Assembly: GCA_046299555.1 (NCBI GenBank)
Contig: JBKBHS010000001.1
Location: 868,001-932,000 of the forward strand
DNA length: 64,000 bases
DNA from: CALKJP01 sp046299555
GTDB taxonomy: Bacteria > Bacteroidota > Bacteroidia > JACCXN01
Direction: 5' to 3'
The notes beneath the pieces are model-generated. The model was not told the DNA's origin. It ran no database searches and worked only from the letters and a program-made list of their open reading frames with translations. Positions 45,578 to 54,177 of the stretch are shown here, in pieces (position 1 is the stretch's first letter; each line of letters begins with the position of its first letter). A program made the translations under genes and the position numbers.

Positions 45578-46831
45578 ATGTCATCAAAAAATTATAAATC
45601 AAAATCGCTGGGTTATCATGCCTGGTCAAAGTTTAAAAGAGACAAAGTTGCATTTGTAGGTTTAATCATCATTTTTATTTCAGTAATGGTGGCAGTATTG
45701 GGAGCAATTGTTAGACCGGATGCAACACCTATGGCAAATGAAATGTCATTGCAATTAAGTGCCAAAGAACCGGGTTTTACTGTTAAAACTTTGCTTGTTA
45801 GAAAAAATAAACCCGAAGACAAAAAAATGTTTTATGAATTAATGTTTTTTGGTGGCAAAGAAAACGATTACACCGTTATTCCGATTAATAATTTTTGGTT
45901 TGAAAACAATAATTTAATAGTTGAACAATATACCGAAGATACCAATAGTAATGGTATAATTACAAAGTATAATATTGCAGATGTAGTTTATCCTATAGAT
46001 TATAATAATTACTTTGATTCCGATGCAAGCGATGGCTATCTTGAATTTTATGTAATTAATGGTGATAAGAAAAAAGTATCGGTTGAAGAATTAAAAAATG
46101 AAATATTGTCTAAAAATATTACTACTCAAACTTATTGGTTAGGCACCGACAGATTTGGAAGAGATATGCTCAGCAGATTAATGTCGGGTACTTTAGTATC
46201 CCTTTCGGTGGGATTAATTTCTGTTTTTATATCCATTTTTATTGGATTAACACTTGGAGCTATTGCAGGATATTACAGAGGTAAAATTGACGATTTTATT
46301 GTTTGGATGATTAATGTTGTTTGGTCTATTCCAACACTATTACTTGTAATAGCAATAACATTAGCATTAGGAAAAGGATTTTGGCAAGTGTTTATAGCAG
46401 TGGGTTTAACCATGTGGGTAGAAGTGGCCAGAGTTGTTAGAGGGCAAGTATTAAGTTTGCGAGAAAAAGAATTTATAGAGGCAGGTAGAGCTTTAGGATT
46501 TACCAATTTTAGAATTATTTTTAAACATGTATTGCCAAATGTAATGGGGCCTGTTATTGTAATATCTGCAGGTAATTTTGCATCAGCAATTTTAGTTGAA
46601 GCCGGTTTAAGTTTCTTAGGAATTGGAGCTCAACCTCCAATGGCTTCATGGGGTACGATGATACGCGATCATTACGGTTATATTATAACCGGTAAAGCTT
46701 ACTTGGCTGTGTTACCGGGCTTGGCAACTATGATAATCGTCTTAGCTTTTATGCTGGTAGGAAACGGGCTTAGAGATGCCCTCGATTCAAAAGATGTTGA
46801 AGAAAGTACAGATAAAGTGATGACTATATGA
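45578..46831 (+). CDS. DppC/OppC-type peptide ABC transporter permease
   Basis: A 417-residue inner-membrane permease of oligopeptide/dipeptide importers. N-terminal helix near 20-42, then a long poorly conserved periplasmic segment (about 45-190), then the usual core: TYWLGTDRFGRDMLSRLMSG, GLTLGAIAGYYRGKID and the EAA-loop EAGRALGFTNFRIIFKHVLP, ending with GLSFLGIGAQPPMASWG. Typical members are near 300 residues, so the extra 110-130 residues between helix 1 and the core are unusual but I have seen similar ones in Bacteroidota. No other ABC subunits lie nearby; they must be elsewhere. Confidence 0.92.
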   Translation: MSSKNYKSKSLGYHAWSKFKRDKVAFVGLIIIFISVMVAVLGAIVRPDATPMANEMSLQLSAKEPGFTVKTLLVRKNKPEDKKMFYELMFFGGKENDYTVIPINNFWFENNNLIVEQYTEDTNSNGIITKYNIADVVYPIDYNNYFDSDASDGYLEFYVINGDKKKVSVEELKNEILSKNITTQTYWLGTDRFGRDMLSRLMSGTLVSLSVGLISVFISIFIGLTLGAIAGYYRGKIDDFIVWMINVVWSIPTLLLVIAITLALGKGFWQVFIAVGLTMWVEVARVVRGQVLSLREKEFIEAGRALGFTNFRIIFKHVLPNVMGPVIVISAGNFASAILVEAGLSFLGIGAQPPMASWGTMIRDHYGYIITGKAYLAVLPGLATMIIVLAFMLVGNGLRDALDSKDVEESTDKVMTI

Positions 46832-46832
46832 T

Positions 46833-47729
46833 TTATCGAGGATTATACGCCAATAAAGTTTTCCATGCTTCTTCAACCATTCCTTTATCTAAATAACGAA
46901 TGGCTGTTTCAGCTAAAAGTTTTTCAAGCTCATTAGGGTTATCCTGATTTTTGATAAACAAATCACTTAATTCTAAAAGCTTAAATTCGTTTACTGAGGT
47001 TTCGTCAGGAAGTTGTTCTACATTGCCCAACATCCCCAAATGATTTCCTGTTAAATATTTACTTTTACGAATATGTTCAGGCATGGCGTCTACTCCAATT
47101 CCTAATGTTGTTAATGGTTTTGGAACTTCAAACAAACTGTTGCCTGAAGCTCTACAATACCAATTATACCCCATTCGAGCCACTAAATCTATTTTGTGTT
47201 GATCAATTAAACCTTTATCGTCCAAAATATCTTCGTTAATATGAATAAGCAATATTTCACAAATAACCAAATTGCCTGCACCTGCTTCTTGTCCTAACTC
47301 AATTACTTGTTTTACTTTACACTCTAATTGCACAGGCGCTTCTTTAACACGAGGAGGTTTAACCAGTTCTGAAGCTAACTCAGTAAAGCCCGCTTTAACA
47401 AACTCGTTTACGCCCTTTGGGTATTCAGTACTTGCAAGCGACATTTGTTGAACCATCGCATAGTTTACAATATTTAAAACTACCTCACCGGTTTCATATA
47501 CATTTTCCAGCGTATGTTTTATAGTATTATCACGAACTCTGCGAGCAGGCGAAAAAATAGCAATGGGAGGTTTAGCGCTAAACACATTAAAAAAACTATA
47601 TGGACTAAGATTTACATTCCCATTTTTATCAATAGTGCTTGCAAACGCAATAGGGCGTGGGGCCACGGCTGCCAATAGTTGGCTGTGAACAATAGATGTA
47701 GGAGTATTTTTAGGATTGATCGTTTTCAT
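46833..47729 (-). CDS. Flavin reductase-like (FMN-binding split barrel) family protein
   Basis: A 298-residue flavoprotein of the flavin reductase-like domain family. Residues 10-200 show LLAAVAPRPIAFASTIDKNG, VNLSPYSFFNVFSAKPPIAI and RDNTIKHTLENVYETGEVVLNI-like blocks that bind FMN; the C-terminal part is helical and characteristic of this Bacteroidota branch. Partner and substrate unknown. The frame opens at 47768, but the ATG at 47729 is preceded by an exact promoter box whose predicted start lies inside the longer frame, so the shorter start is used. It converges on the ABC permease with one base between the stops. Confidence 0.88.
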   Translation of the reverse strand: MKTINPKNTPTSIVHSQLLAAVAPRPIAFASTIDKNGNVNLSPYSFFNVFSAKPPIAIFSPARRVRDNTIKHTLENVYETGEVVLNIVNYAMVQQMSLASTEYPKGVNEFVKAGFTELASELVKPPRVKEAPVQLECKVKQVIELGQEAGAGNLVICEILLIHINEDILDDKGLIDQHKIDLVARMGYNWYCRASGNSLFEVPKPLTTLGIGVDAMPEHIRKSKYLTGNHLGMLGNVEQLPDETSVNEFKLLELSDLFIKNQDNPNELEKLLAETAIRYLDKGMVEEAWKTLLAYNPR

Positions 47730-47742
47730 GCTAAAATTTTTA

Positions 47743-47750
47743 CAAAAATA
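47743..47750 (-). promoter_or_regulatory. Promoter box of the flavin reductase-like gene
   Basis: Minus-strand 47750-47743 reads TATTTTTG, an exact TAnnTTTG match, 14 bases upstream of the ATG at 47729. It decides the start codon, since the longer frame would begin upstream of the predicted transcript start. Confidence 0.5.
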
Positions 47751-47804
47751 CTTAAAAAGAATTCGCATTACACTGCATTAAGAGCCAATAAATTCAAAAA
47801 TACC

Positions 47805-47834
47805 TTTGTATAACTAAAAAAAAGTGTATTTTTG
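47805..47834 (+). promoter_or_regulatory. Promoter of the tRNA-Leu gene
   Basis: TTTG at 47805-47808 and TATTTTTG at 47827-47834, spaced 18 bases, form a complete Bacteroidota-type promoter, 37 bases before the mature tRNA 5' end. One of the best matches to both boxes in the window. Confidence 0.7.
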
Positions 47835-47870
47835 CAGTCCTGTTTTAGAGCGTTCTAAATCATAAAAGCT

Positions 47871-47952
47871 GCGGATGTGGCGTAATTGGTAGCCGCACCA
47901 GACTTAGGATCTGGCGCCGCGAGGCGTGGGGGTTCGAGTCCCTCCATCCGCA
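47871..47952 (+). tRNA. tRNA-Leu (anticodon UAG)
   Basis: Acceptor arms GCGGATG (47871-47877) and CATCCGC (47945-47951) pair perfectly, with A as discriminator. The anticodon arm is CCAGA, loop CTTAGGA, TCTGG, so the anticodon is TAG (reads CUA and other CUN codons as leucine). The T loop GGTTCGAGTC is standard and a long variable arm (around GCCGCGAGGCG) marks a class II tRNA as expected for Leu. The CCA end is not encoded. A promoter lies upstream and a terminator follows. Confidence 0.96.
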
Positions 47953-47960
47953 CTTGTTTC

Positions 47961-47987
47961 AACAACCTGCTTTAGGCAGGTTGTTTT
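47961..47987 (+). terminator. Intrinsic terminator after tRNA-Leu
   Basis: AACAACCTGC pairs with GCAGGTTGTT around a five-base loop and is followed by a T-rich stretch, nine bases after the tRNA 3' end and 36 bases before tig. Confidence 0.8.
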
Positions 47988-48022
47988 GTTTAAAGTAAAA
48001 CTTACATTCTTATATTTCGGTT

Positions 48023-49384
48023 ATGAACATTGTAAAAGAGCAAATTGATGATTTAAATGCAATAATTAAAATTGCACTTAGCCCCGATGATTATCAGCCA
48101 AAAGTTGAAAAAGCAATTAAAGAACACGCTAAAAAAGCAAATTTACCGGGTTTCCGTCCGGGAAAAGTGCCGGCTGCAATTATTAAAAAAATGTATGGCA
48201 AATCAATTTTGGCTGAAGAAGTTAATCGTTTATTATACGACTCAATATACAATTACATTGAACAAGAAAAATTAGAAATTTTAGGTAACCCAATGCCTAA
48301 AAATGATACTGAGGTAAATTGGGAAAACCCATCCAGCATGGAGTTTAACTATCGTTTAGGGCTTGCTCCTAAATTTGACGTTAAATTATCTTCTGATAAA
48401 TCATTCGACTATTTCATCATTAAAGTAGATGATGAAATGGTGAATAATGAAGTAAAATCAATGAGAGAACGCTATGGTAAAATAGTGCCTGCAGAAATCT
48501 CGCAAGAAGATGATATGTTGATGGGAGAGTTTGAACAATTAAACGCTGATGGCAGTATTTTAGAGGGAGGAATTAAAAAAACATCAACCATTTTTATAAA
48601 AAGAATTAATGATGAAGTTACTAAGAAAAGTTTAGTAGGTTTAAAAAAAGGAGATACAATAGAAATTGACCCAAGTAAAATATGGACAGATACTACAGTT
48701 TTAGCCAGAATGTTGGGAGTAGATGAAAATATTGCAAAAGATTTAAGCGGTAAATTTAAATTTACGGTGAATGATATTTCGCGGGTGGAGCCGGCAGAAT
48801 TAAATCAAGAATTTTTCGATAAGATTTATGGCGAAGGAAATGTTACAAGTGAAGAGCAAATGCGTGAAAAAATAATTTCAGAAATTAAAGCATATTACAA
48901 TAACGAAAGCGAACGTAAATTTTTTAATGATGTTGTAGATTATTTGATGTATGAGATAAACTTTAATTTACCGGACGAATTTTTAAAATCATGGATGCTA
49001 ACTGTAAGCGAAAAACCAATTACTCCGGAGCAATTAGAGGCTGATTATCCGGCTTATGCAAGAGGATTAAAATGGCAATTAATCGAAAATAAAATTGTTA
49101 AAGATCATAATTTGCAAGGTACATCCGATGAATTATTAGACTTTACAAAACAATACCTCAAAGAAAGATTTATTTCATATGGCCATATAAATGTTACAGA
49201 TGAAGAACTATATCAAACGGCCAGAAAGGTTTTACAAAATCAGGAAGAAGCACGCAAACTTTACGATCAGTTAATTGTTAAAAAGATGCTGGAACTTTTC
49301 AAAAAAACATTTAAACTTGTAGAGAAAGAATTACCTCAAGAAGAATTTTTTGAAGTAATTTATAAACACGAACATACTCATTAA
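48023..49384 (+). CDS. tig: Trigger factor
   Basis: Ribosome-associated chaperone and prolyl isomerase family, 453 residues. The N-terminal ribosome-binding domain has the hallmark NLPGFRPGKVPAAIIKKMYG (residues 38-57); the central part (about 150-245) occupies the FKBP-like position but lacks the usual aromatic active-site residues, as in most Bacteroidota proteins; the C-terminal helical arms follow to the end, EVIYKHEHTH. Followed at 15 bases by clpP, then clpX, the common tig-clpP-clpX arrangement of folding and proteolysis genes. The start at 48023 is confirmed by alignment of the N-terminus with the family. Confidence 0.94.
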   Translation: MNIVKEQIDDLNAIIKIALSPDDYQPKVEKAIKEHAKKANLPGFRPGKVPAAIIKKMYGKSILAEEVNRLLYDSIYNYIEQEKLEILGNPMPKNDTEVNWENPSSMEFNYRLGLAPKFDVKLSSDKSFDYFIIKVDDEMVNNEVKSMRERYGKIVPAEISQEDDMLMGEFEQLNADGSILEGGIKKTSTIFIKRINDEVTKKSLVGLKKGDTIEIDPSKIWTDTTVLARMLGVDENIAKDLSGKFKFTVNDISRVEPAELNQEFFDKIYGEGNVTSEEQMREKIISEIKAYYNNESERKFFNDVVDYLMYEINFNLPDEFLKSWMLTVSEKPITPEQLEADYPAYARGLKWQLIENKIVKDHNLQGTSDELLDFTKQYLKERFISYGHINVTDEELYQTARKVLQNQEEARKLYDQLIVKKMLELFKKTFKLVEKELPQEEFFEVIYKHEHTH

Positions 49385-49399
49385 ATCAATAGTTAGTAT

Positions 49400-50071
49400 A
49401 TGTTTCCAATTACCGATAAAAACGAATTTCGCAAATATGCCAGAGGTACTCATGGCATAAGCAGCTTAACGCTTGAAAATTATATTTCATCATTAACACC
49501 ATACATCATTGAAGAACGTCAGTTAAATGTAGCTCAAATGGACGTTTTTTCACGTTTAATGATGGATAGAATTATATTTTTAGGAACAGCTATTAATGAT
49601 CAAGTAGCTAATATAATTCAAGCGCAATTATTGTTTTTGCAATCAATAGATGCAAAAAAAGATATACAAATATATTTGAATTCTCCCGGTGGATCAGTGT
49701 ATGCGGGATTAGGAATATATGACACCATGCAATACATAACACCTGATGTAGCCACAATTTGTACCGGAATGGCAGCTTCTATGGGTGCCGTATTATTATG
49801 TGCTGGAGCTAAAGGAAAACGTGCTGCTCTAAAACATGCACGTGTTATGATTCATCAGCCAATGGGTGGAGCCGAAGGACAAGCATCTGATATAGAAATT
49901 ACAGCACGCGAAATTCAAAAACTAAAGAAAGAATTATACGATATTATTTCCTATCATAGCGGTCAGCCTTATGAAAAAGTTTGGGCTGATAGCGATCGCG
50001 ATTATTGGATGATTGCAGCCGAAGCTAAAGAATATGGAATGATTGACGAGGTTCTTGAAAAAAATAAATAA
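49400..50071 (+). CDS. clpP: ATP-dependent Clp protease proteolytic subunit
   Basis: Serine protease barrel of the ClpXP machine, 223 residues. The catalytic Ser lies in CTGMAASMGAVLL, the His in KHARVMIHQPMGGAEGQASD and the Asp in the DRDYWMIAAEAKEYGMID region; ERIIFLGTAIND-type start block is present as DRIIFLGTAINDQVANIIQA. The N-terminal extra 20-25 residues may be a cleaved propeptide. It lies 15 bases after tig and is followed by a terminator, then clpX 58 bases downstream. Confidence 0.96.
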   Translation: MFPITDKNEFRKYARGTHGISSLTLENYISSLTPYIIEERQLNVAQMDVFSRLMMDRIIFLGTAINDQVANIIQAQLLFLQSIDAKKDIQIYLNSPGGSVYAGLGIYDTMQYITPDVATICTGMAASMGAVLLCAGAKGKRAALKHARVMIHQPMGGAEGQASDIEITAREIQKLKKELYDIISYHSGQPYEKVWADSDRDYWMIAAEAKEYGMIDEVLEKNK

Positions 50072-50090
50072 AACAATAATATAAAAAATC

Positions 50091-50117
50091 AAAAGCCGCG
50101 TAAAAGCGGCTTTTTTT
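50091..50117 (+). terminator. Intrinsic terminator or attenuator between clpP and clpX
   Basis: AAAAGCCGC pairs with GCGGCTTTT over a six-base loop, followed by T residues. It lies 19 bases after clpP and 13 bases before the clpX ATG, so clpX must have its own promoter or be made by partial read-through. Confidence 0.8.
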
Positions 50118-50129
50118 AAATATAGAATT

Positions 50130-51374
50130 ATGGATAAGCATGGGAAAAATACTATTAAATGTTCTTTTTGCGGAAGAAATAAAAACGAAGTAAATTTATT
50201 AATAGCTGGATTAACCGGTCATATTTGCGACCATTGTGTAGCACAAGCTCAAACTATTGTAAAAGAAGAAATAGGGGATAGAGAACAAAAATCAAATGGT
50301 AAAAATTTAAAAGTTTATAAACCTATTGAGATAAAAAAACATTTAGATGAATATGTGATAGGACAAGAGCAAGCAAAAAAAATATTATCGGTTGCCGTTT
50401 ATAACCATTACAAACGCGTAGCACAAAAAAATATCGGTACAGACGACATAGAATTAGAAAAGTCAAACATTTTGTTGGTGGGCGAAACCGGAACCGGAAA
50501 AACACTATTAGCCAAAAGCATTGCCAAATTATTAAATGTTCCTTTTTGTATTGCCGATGCCACTGCATTAACCGAAGCCGGATATGTTGGAGAAGATGTA
50601 GAAAGTATTTTAACACGCTTGTTACAAGCTGCCGATTATGATATAGCAGCCGCAGAACGTGGTATTGTATTTATTGATGAAATTGATAAAATAGCACGCA
50701 AAGGCGATAATCCTTCCATTACACGCGATGTATCAGGTGAGGGGGTGCAGCAGGCATTGTTAAAAATGATAGAAGGTGCCGTAGTAAATGTTCCTCCTCA
50801 TGGTGGTAGAAAACATCCTGAGCAAAAATACATTCAGTTGAATACGAAAAACATTTTATTTATTTGCGGAGGTGCATTTGATGGAATTCAAAAAATAATT
50901 GCACGAAGATTAAACACTTCTGCATTGGGCTTTAAATCAAGCAAAGCAGAACATAATATCGATAAAGAAAATTTATTGAAATACATTACTCCGCAAGATG
51001 TAAAATCTTTTGGTTTAATACCTGAATTGATTGGTCGTATTCCGGTAATTACTTATTTAAACCCATTAGATAAATCAGCCTTACGCAGAATATTAATTGA
51101 ACCTAAAAATGCTTTGATTAAACAATACATCCACTTGTTTGAGCTGGATGGAATTGAATTGAGTTTTGATGAAGCTGTTTTTGATTTTATTGTAGATAAA
51201 GCAATTGAGTACAAATTAGGGGCAAGAGGTTTGCGAACCATTTGCGAAATAATAATGACCGATGCCATGTTTGATTTACCATCCGATAAATCGCAAAAAA
51301 CTTTACGTATTACCTTAGATTACGCCTTAAAGAAATTTGATAGCGATGCCGCCAATAAATTAAGAGTAGCGTAA
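50130..51374 (+). CDS. clpX: ATP-dependent Clp protease ATP-binding subunit ClpX
   Basis: AAA+ unfoldase that feeds ClpP, 414 residues. The N-terminal zinc-binding domain has two CxxC pairs (CSFCGRN and ICDHCV). The AAA module shows Walker A GETGTGKTLLAKSIA, Walker B IVFIDEIDKIA, the pore loop in TEAGYVGEDVES, and sensor 2 in KLGARGLRTI. The ClpP-docking loop position holds LGFKS, where IGF is the usual motif. All expected functional residues are there. Located behind clpP across a terminator-like hairpin; convergent with proline dehydrogenase. Confidence 0.96.
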   Translation: MDKHGKNTIKCSFCGRNKNEVNLLIAGLTGHICDHCVAQAQTIVKEEIGDREQKSNGKNLKVYKPIEIKKHLDEYVIGQEQAKKILSVAVYNHYKRVAQKNIGTDDIELEKSNILLVGETGTGKTLLAKSIAKLLNVPFCIADATALTEAGYVGEDVESILTRLLQAADYDIAAAERGIVFIDEIDKIARKGDNPSITRDVSGEGVQQALLKMIEGAVVNVPPHGGRKHPEQKYIQLNTKNILFICGGAFDGIQKIIARRLNTSALGFKSSKAEHNIDKENLLKYITPQDVKSFGLIPELIGRIPVITYLNPLDKSALRRILIEPKNALIKQYIHLFELDGIELSFDEAVFDFIVDKAIEYKLGARGLRTICEIIMTDAMFDLPSDKSQKTLRITLDYALKKFDSDAANKLRVA

Positions 51375-51384
51375 GTAAAAAAAT

Positions 51385-51416
51385 AGAAAAGCCGATGTTT
51401 AAACATCGGCTTTTCT
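51385..51416. terminator. Bidirectional terminator between clpX and proline dehydrogenase
   Basis: A perfect 16-bp palindrome: AGAAAAGCCGATGTTT directly followed by its complement AAACATCGGCTTTTCT. The right arm contains the last coding bases of the proline dehydrogenase gene on the minus strand; its stop codon sits at the centre. Confidence 0.8.
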
Positions 51417-52568
51417 GCGTTTACGCTCTTTTATAATGAGGGATAATTCTCTACCTGTTTGGCCGGCTACGGAGGTGTTTTCTTCTGCGCGTCTTATTAA
51501 GTATGGTAAAACTTCTTTTACAGGACCGTAAGGCACATATTTGGCTACATTATAGCCTGCATTAGATAAATTGAATGAAATATGGTCGCTCATACCCAAT
51601 AGCTGGGCAAAATAAAAATGCGGATGTTTTTTATCCATATTTTTTTGCAGTAAAAGTTCGGCTAATAATGCGGAACTTTTTTCATTATGTGTACCTGCAC
51701 ATAAGGCAATACGCTCGTAATGTTCAACACAAAATTTTAAGGCCGCATCGTAATCTCTGTCGCAACTTGCTTTGTCAGGTTGAATGGGCGATGGATAGCC
51801 TTTTTCGGCAGCACGCGCTCTTTCTTTTTCCATGTAAGCTCCACGCACTATTTTTACACCCAAAAAATAATTTCCGGCAACAGCTTTTTCATATGATTGT
51901 TTTAAAAAAGCCAGTCGGTCGTGGCGATACATTTGTAGGGTATTATATACAATCGCTTTTTCTTTATTAAACTTTTGCATCATTTCTTCTACAATGCTAT
52001 CAATTGCATCCTGTATCCAACTTTCTTCCGCATCTATTAATACCGGTATGCCATGTTCAAAGCCATGAGCACATATTTTTTCAATTCTTTTTTTAGCTCT
52101 TTCAAATTCTGCGGTTTCGTTTTCATTTAAAGTTTTTTTTGCATTTACTTTTTCTAATAAAGAAAAACGACAAATGCCTGTTACCTTAAATACAGAAAAA
52201 GGAATATATTTTGAATTTTTTGCTTTTAATATAGTATTGATAATTTCCTGTGTTGTAACATCGAAATCTTTTTCATCTTCTTTGCCCTCAACAGAGTAAT
52301 CTAAAATGGTGCCAATATTAAATTTTCCTAAATTTTCAATGGTTGCTGAACATTCATCAATAGTTTCGCCTCCACAAAATTGCTTAAAAATGGTAGCTTT
52401 AATAAATGGTTTAATAGGAATATGAAGGGCCATAGCAAAATTGGTTAATGATTTTCCTATTTTAACTAAGGCGGGACTACCAACCAGTTTAAAAAGCCAG
52501 TAAGCTCTGTTTAGCTCGGCATTGCTCTTAGATGAAAAAGCAATTTGTGTATTTTCGAAGGAAATCAT
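51399..52568 (-). CDS. Proline dehydrogenase (PutA proline dehydrogenase-type)
   Basis: A 389-residue FAD enzyme that oxidises proline to pyrroline-5-carboxylate, feeding the TCA cycle through glutamate. Motifs: NLGKFNIGTILDYSVEGKED, PVLIDAEESWIQDAIDSIVE, YNTLQMYRHDRLAFLKQSYE, GVKIVRGAYMEKERARAAEK and, at the end, YLIRRAEENTSVAGQTGREL with the substrate-binding Arg pair. The size is the single-function form, not the large bifunctional PutA. DUF3127 gene precedes it by 15 bases on the same strand. End overlaps a terminator shared with clpX. Confidence 0.93.
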   Translation of the reverse strand: MISFENTQIAFSSKSNAELNRAYWLFKLVGSPALVKIGKSLTNFAMALHIPIKPFIKATIFKQFCGGETIDECSATIENLGKFNIGTILDYSVEGKEDEKDFDVTTQEIINTILKAKNSKYIPFSVFKVTGICRFSLLEKVNAKKTLNENETAEFERAKKRIEKICAHGFEHGIPVLIDAEESWIQDAIDSIVEEMMQKFNKEKAIVYNTLQMYRHDRLAFLKQSYEKAVAGNYFLGVKIVRGAYMEKERARAAEKGYPSPIQPDKASCDRDYDAALKFCVEHYERIALCAGTHNEKSSALLAELLLQKNMDKKHPHFYFAQLLGMSDHISFNLSNAGYNVAKYVPYGPVKEVLPYLIRRAEENTSVAGQTGRELSLIIKERKRRKADV

Positions 52569-52583
52569 AAATCGAATAATTGA

Positions 52584-52940
52584 TTAGAAAGGCAAATCGT
52601 CATTGTCGTTTACAGGCGGAAGTGGTGCGTTATATGATTCTTCATACGAAGGTAGTGTAGAAGGCTGTTCCCCTTTACTTGCCAATTCTATTTTCCATGC
52701 TTTTGCTTCGGTGTACCATCTGCCATTGTATTCGCGACTTTCAATATCGAAAAATAATTTTAATTCATTGCCAACTTTCAATATACTTTCATTTATCTTA
52801 TCGCCCCAAATTGCTATGCATAATTTTTTTGGGTATTGACCGGGCGTTTCAACAATTATTTCTTGTTTTTTCCACGGACCGTTTTTACCTTCTCCACTTT
52901 GCAAGGGTAGTACTTGTATTAATTTTGCTGTAAGTTCCAT
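52584..52940 (-). CDS. DUF3127 domain-containing protein
   Basis: A 118-residue protein of the Bacteroidota-specific DUF3127 family. It looks like an OB-fold with typical blocks LQSGEGKNGPWKKQEIIVET, KKLCIAIWGDK and VGNELKLFFDIESREYNGRWY, followed by an acidic Pro-rich tail ending DNDDLPF. The tail resembles the acidic C-terminal tip of single-stranded DNA-binding proteins, so an SSB-like or DNA/RNA-binding role is possible but unproven. It precedes the proline dehydrogenase gene by 15 bases on the same strand. Confidence 0.9.
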   Translation of the reverse strand: MELTAKLIQVLPLQSGEGKNGPWKKQEIIVETPGQYPKKLCIAIWGDKINESILKVGNELKLFFDIESREYNGRWYTEAKAWKIELASKGEQPSTLPSYEESYNAPLPPVNDNDDLPF

Positions 52941-52989
52941 TTGTGATTTTTTTTGTAAAACTAACTAAAATCTACTTTTGTTGATACTA

Positions 52990-53013
52990 AAAAAGCCCTT
53001 TTTAAGGGCTTTT
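52990..53013 (-). terminator. Intrinsic terminator after the M42 peptidase gene
   Basis: AAAAGCCCTT pairs with AAGGGCTTTT around TTTT-type loop bases; on the minus strand T residues follow the stem. Located 21 bases beyond the peptidase stop codon. Confidence 0.8.
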
Positions 53014-53033
53014 AAATTTTATAGAAAAAGCTT

Positions 53034-54143
53034 TTATAAATATTTAAAATTATGCTTGTTTTCAATCTTCTTAAGAGTTTCCACAATTAGTTTAATAACA
53101 TTCTCTACATCATTTTTATGCACCATTTCAACGGTAGTGTGCATATAGCGCAATGGTAATGAAATTAAAGCAGATGGAACTCCGCCAATAGAATAAGCAA
53201 ATGCATCTGTATCAGTGCCTGTGGCTCTGGATGCTGCCTGGCGCTGAAATGGTATTTTATTTTTTTCTGCAGCATCAATTATTAAATGTAATAATTTGTT
53301 GTGTACAGCCGGTCCATAAGTTAAAACAGGGCCTTTTCCGCAATGTAAATCTCCATTTTGTATTTTGTTAATCATAGGAGTTTGCGTATCGTGGCAAACA
53401 TCGGTTATAATAGCAACGTTTGGTTTAATAGTTTGTGTAATCATTTCAGCACCACGCAAACCTACTTCTTCCTGAACTGAGTTGGTGATATATAATCCAA
53501 ACGGAAGTTTAATTTTTTGTTCTTTTAAAATTCGGGCTACTTCTGCAATCATAAATCCGCCCACTCTATTGTCTAATGCTCTTCCAACAAAGTAGCGATC
53601 GTTTAAAATCATAAATTCGTCTTCGTAGGTAACCACACATCCTACATGAACTCCAAGTTTTTCAACTTCTTCGCGAGTGGTGCATCCGCAGTCTAAAAAA
53701 ATGTTTTTTAAACTGGGAGCTTCTTCTTTGGCTGCATCGCGTGTATGTATGGCAGGCCATCCGAAAATGGCTTTTACAATTCCTTTTGGAGTATGAATAT
53801 TAACTCGTTTTGATGGTGCTATTTGGTGGTCAGAACCACCGTTGCGTCTTAAATAAATAAATCCATCGTTGGTAATGTAATGAACAAACCACGAAATTTC
53901 ATCGGCATGAGCTTCGATCACAACTTTATAATCAGCTTTAGGATTAATAATACCAACAGCAGTTCCATAGTTATCAACAAAGTAATCATCAATATATGGT
54001 TTAATATAGTCTAACCATATTTTTTGTCCTTCTGATTCAAATCCTGTTGGAGAAGGATTGTTGATATATTTTTCTAAAAATTGAATGGATTTTTCTGATA
54101 ATATACTTTTTTCAGATTTTTTGTTTTTTTCTTTTTTACTCAT
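53034..54143 (-). CDS. M42 family metallopeptidase (endoglucanase M/FrvX-type aminopeptidase)
   Basis: A 369-residue cytoplasmic di-metal aminopeptidase, usually assembled as a 12-mer. Metal and active-site segments: VVIEAHADEISWFVHYI (His and Asp), RALDNRVGGFMIAEVA (bridging Asp), TNSVQEEVGLRGAEMI (catalytic Glu pair), and TGTDTDAFAYSIGGVPSALI; a final MHTTVEMVHKNDVE carries the last His. N-terminal 15 residues are Lys/Ser-rich and probably disordered. A terminator follows. Substrate preference cannot be read. Confidence 0.93.
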   Translation of the reverse strand: MSKKEKNKKSEKSILSEKSIQFLEKYINNPSPTGFESEGQKIWLDYIKPYIDDYFVDNYGTAVGIINPKADYKVVIEAHADEISWFVHYITNDGFIYLRRNGGSDHQIAPSKRVNIHTPKGIVKAIFGWPAIHTRDAAKEEAPSLKNIFLDCGCTTREEVEKLGVHVGCVVTYEDEFMILNDRYFVGRALDNRVGGFMIAEVARILKEQKIKLPFGLYITNSVQEEVGLRGAEMITQTIKPNVAIITDVCHDTQTPMINKIQNGDLHCGKGPVLTYGPAVHNKLLHLIIDAAEKNKIPFQRQAASRATGTDTDAFAYSIGGVPSALISLPLRYMHTTVEMVHKNDVENVIKLIVETLKKIENKHNFKYL

Positions 54144-54177
54144 ACGATATATAGTTGTAAGGTTTATAAAATGGTCT

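Noticed and set aside
47985..48018. TTTG plus TATATTTC spaced 22 bases, as a promoter of tig
   Set aside because: The predicted transcript would start at or beyond the tig ATG, the -7 box has a mismatch, and the first element lies in a terminator.
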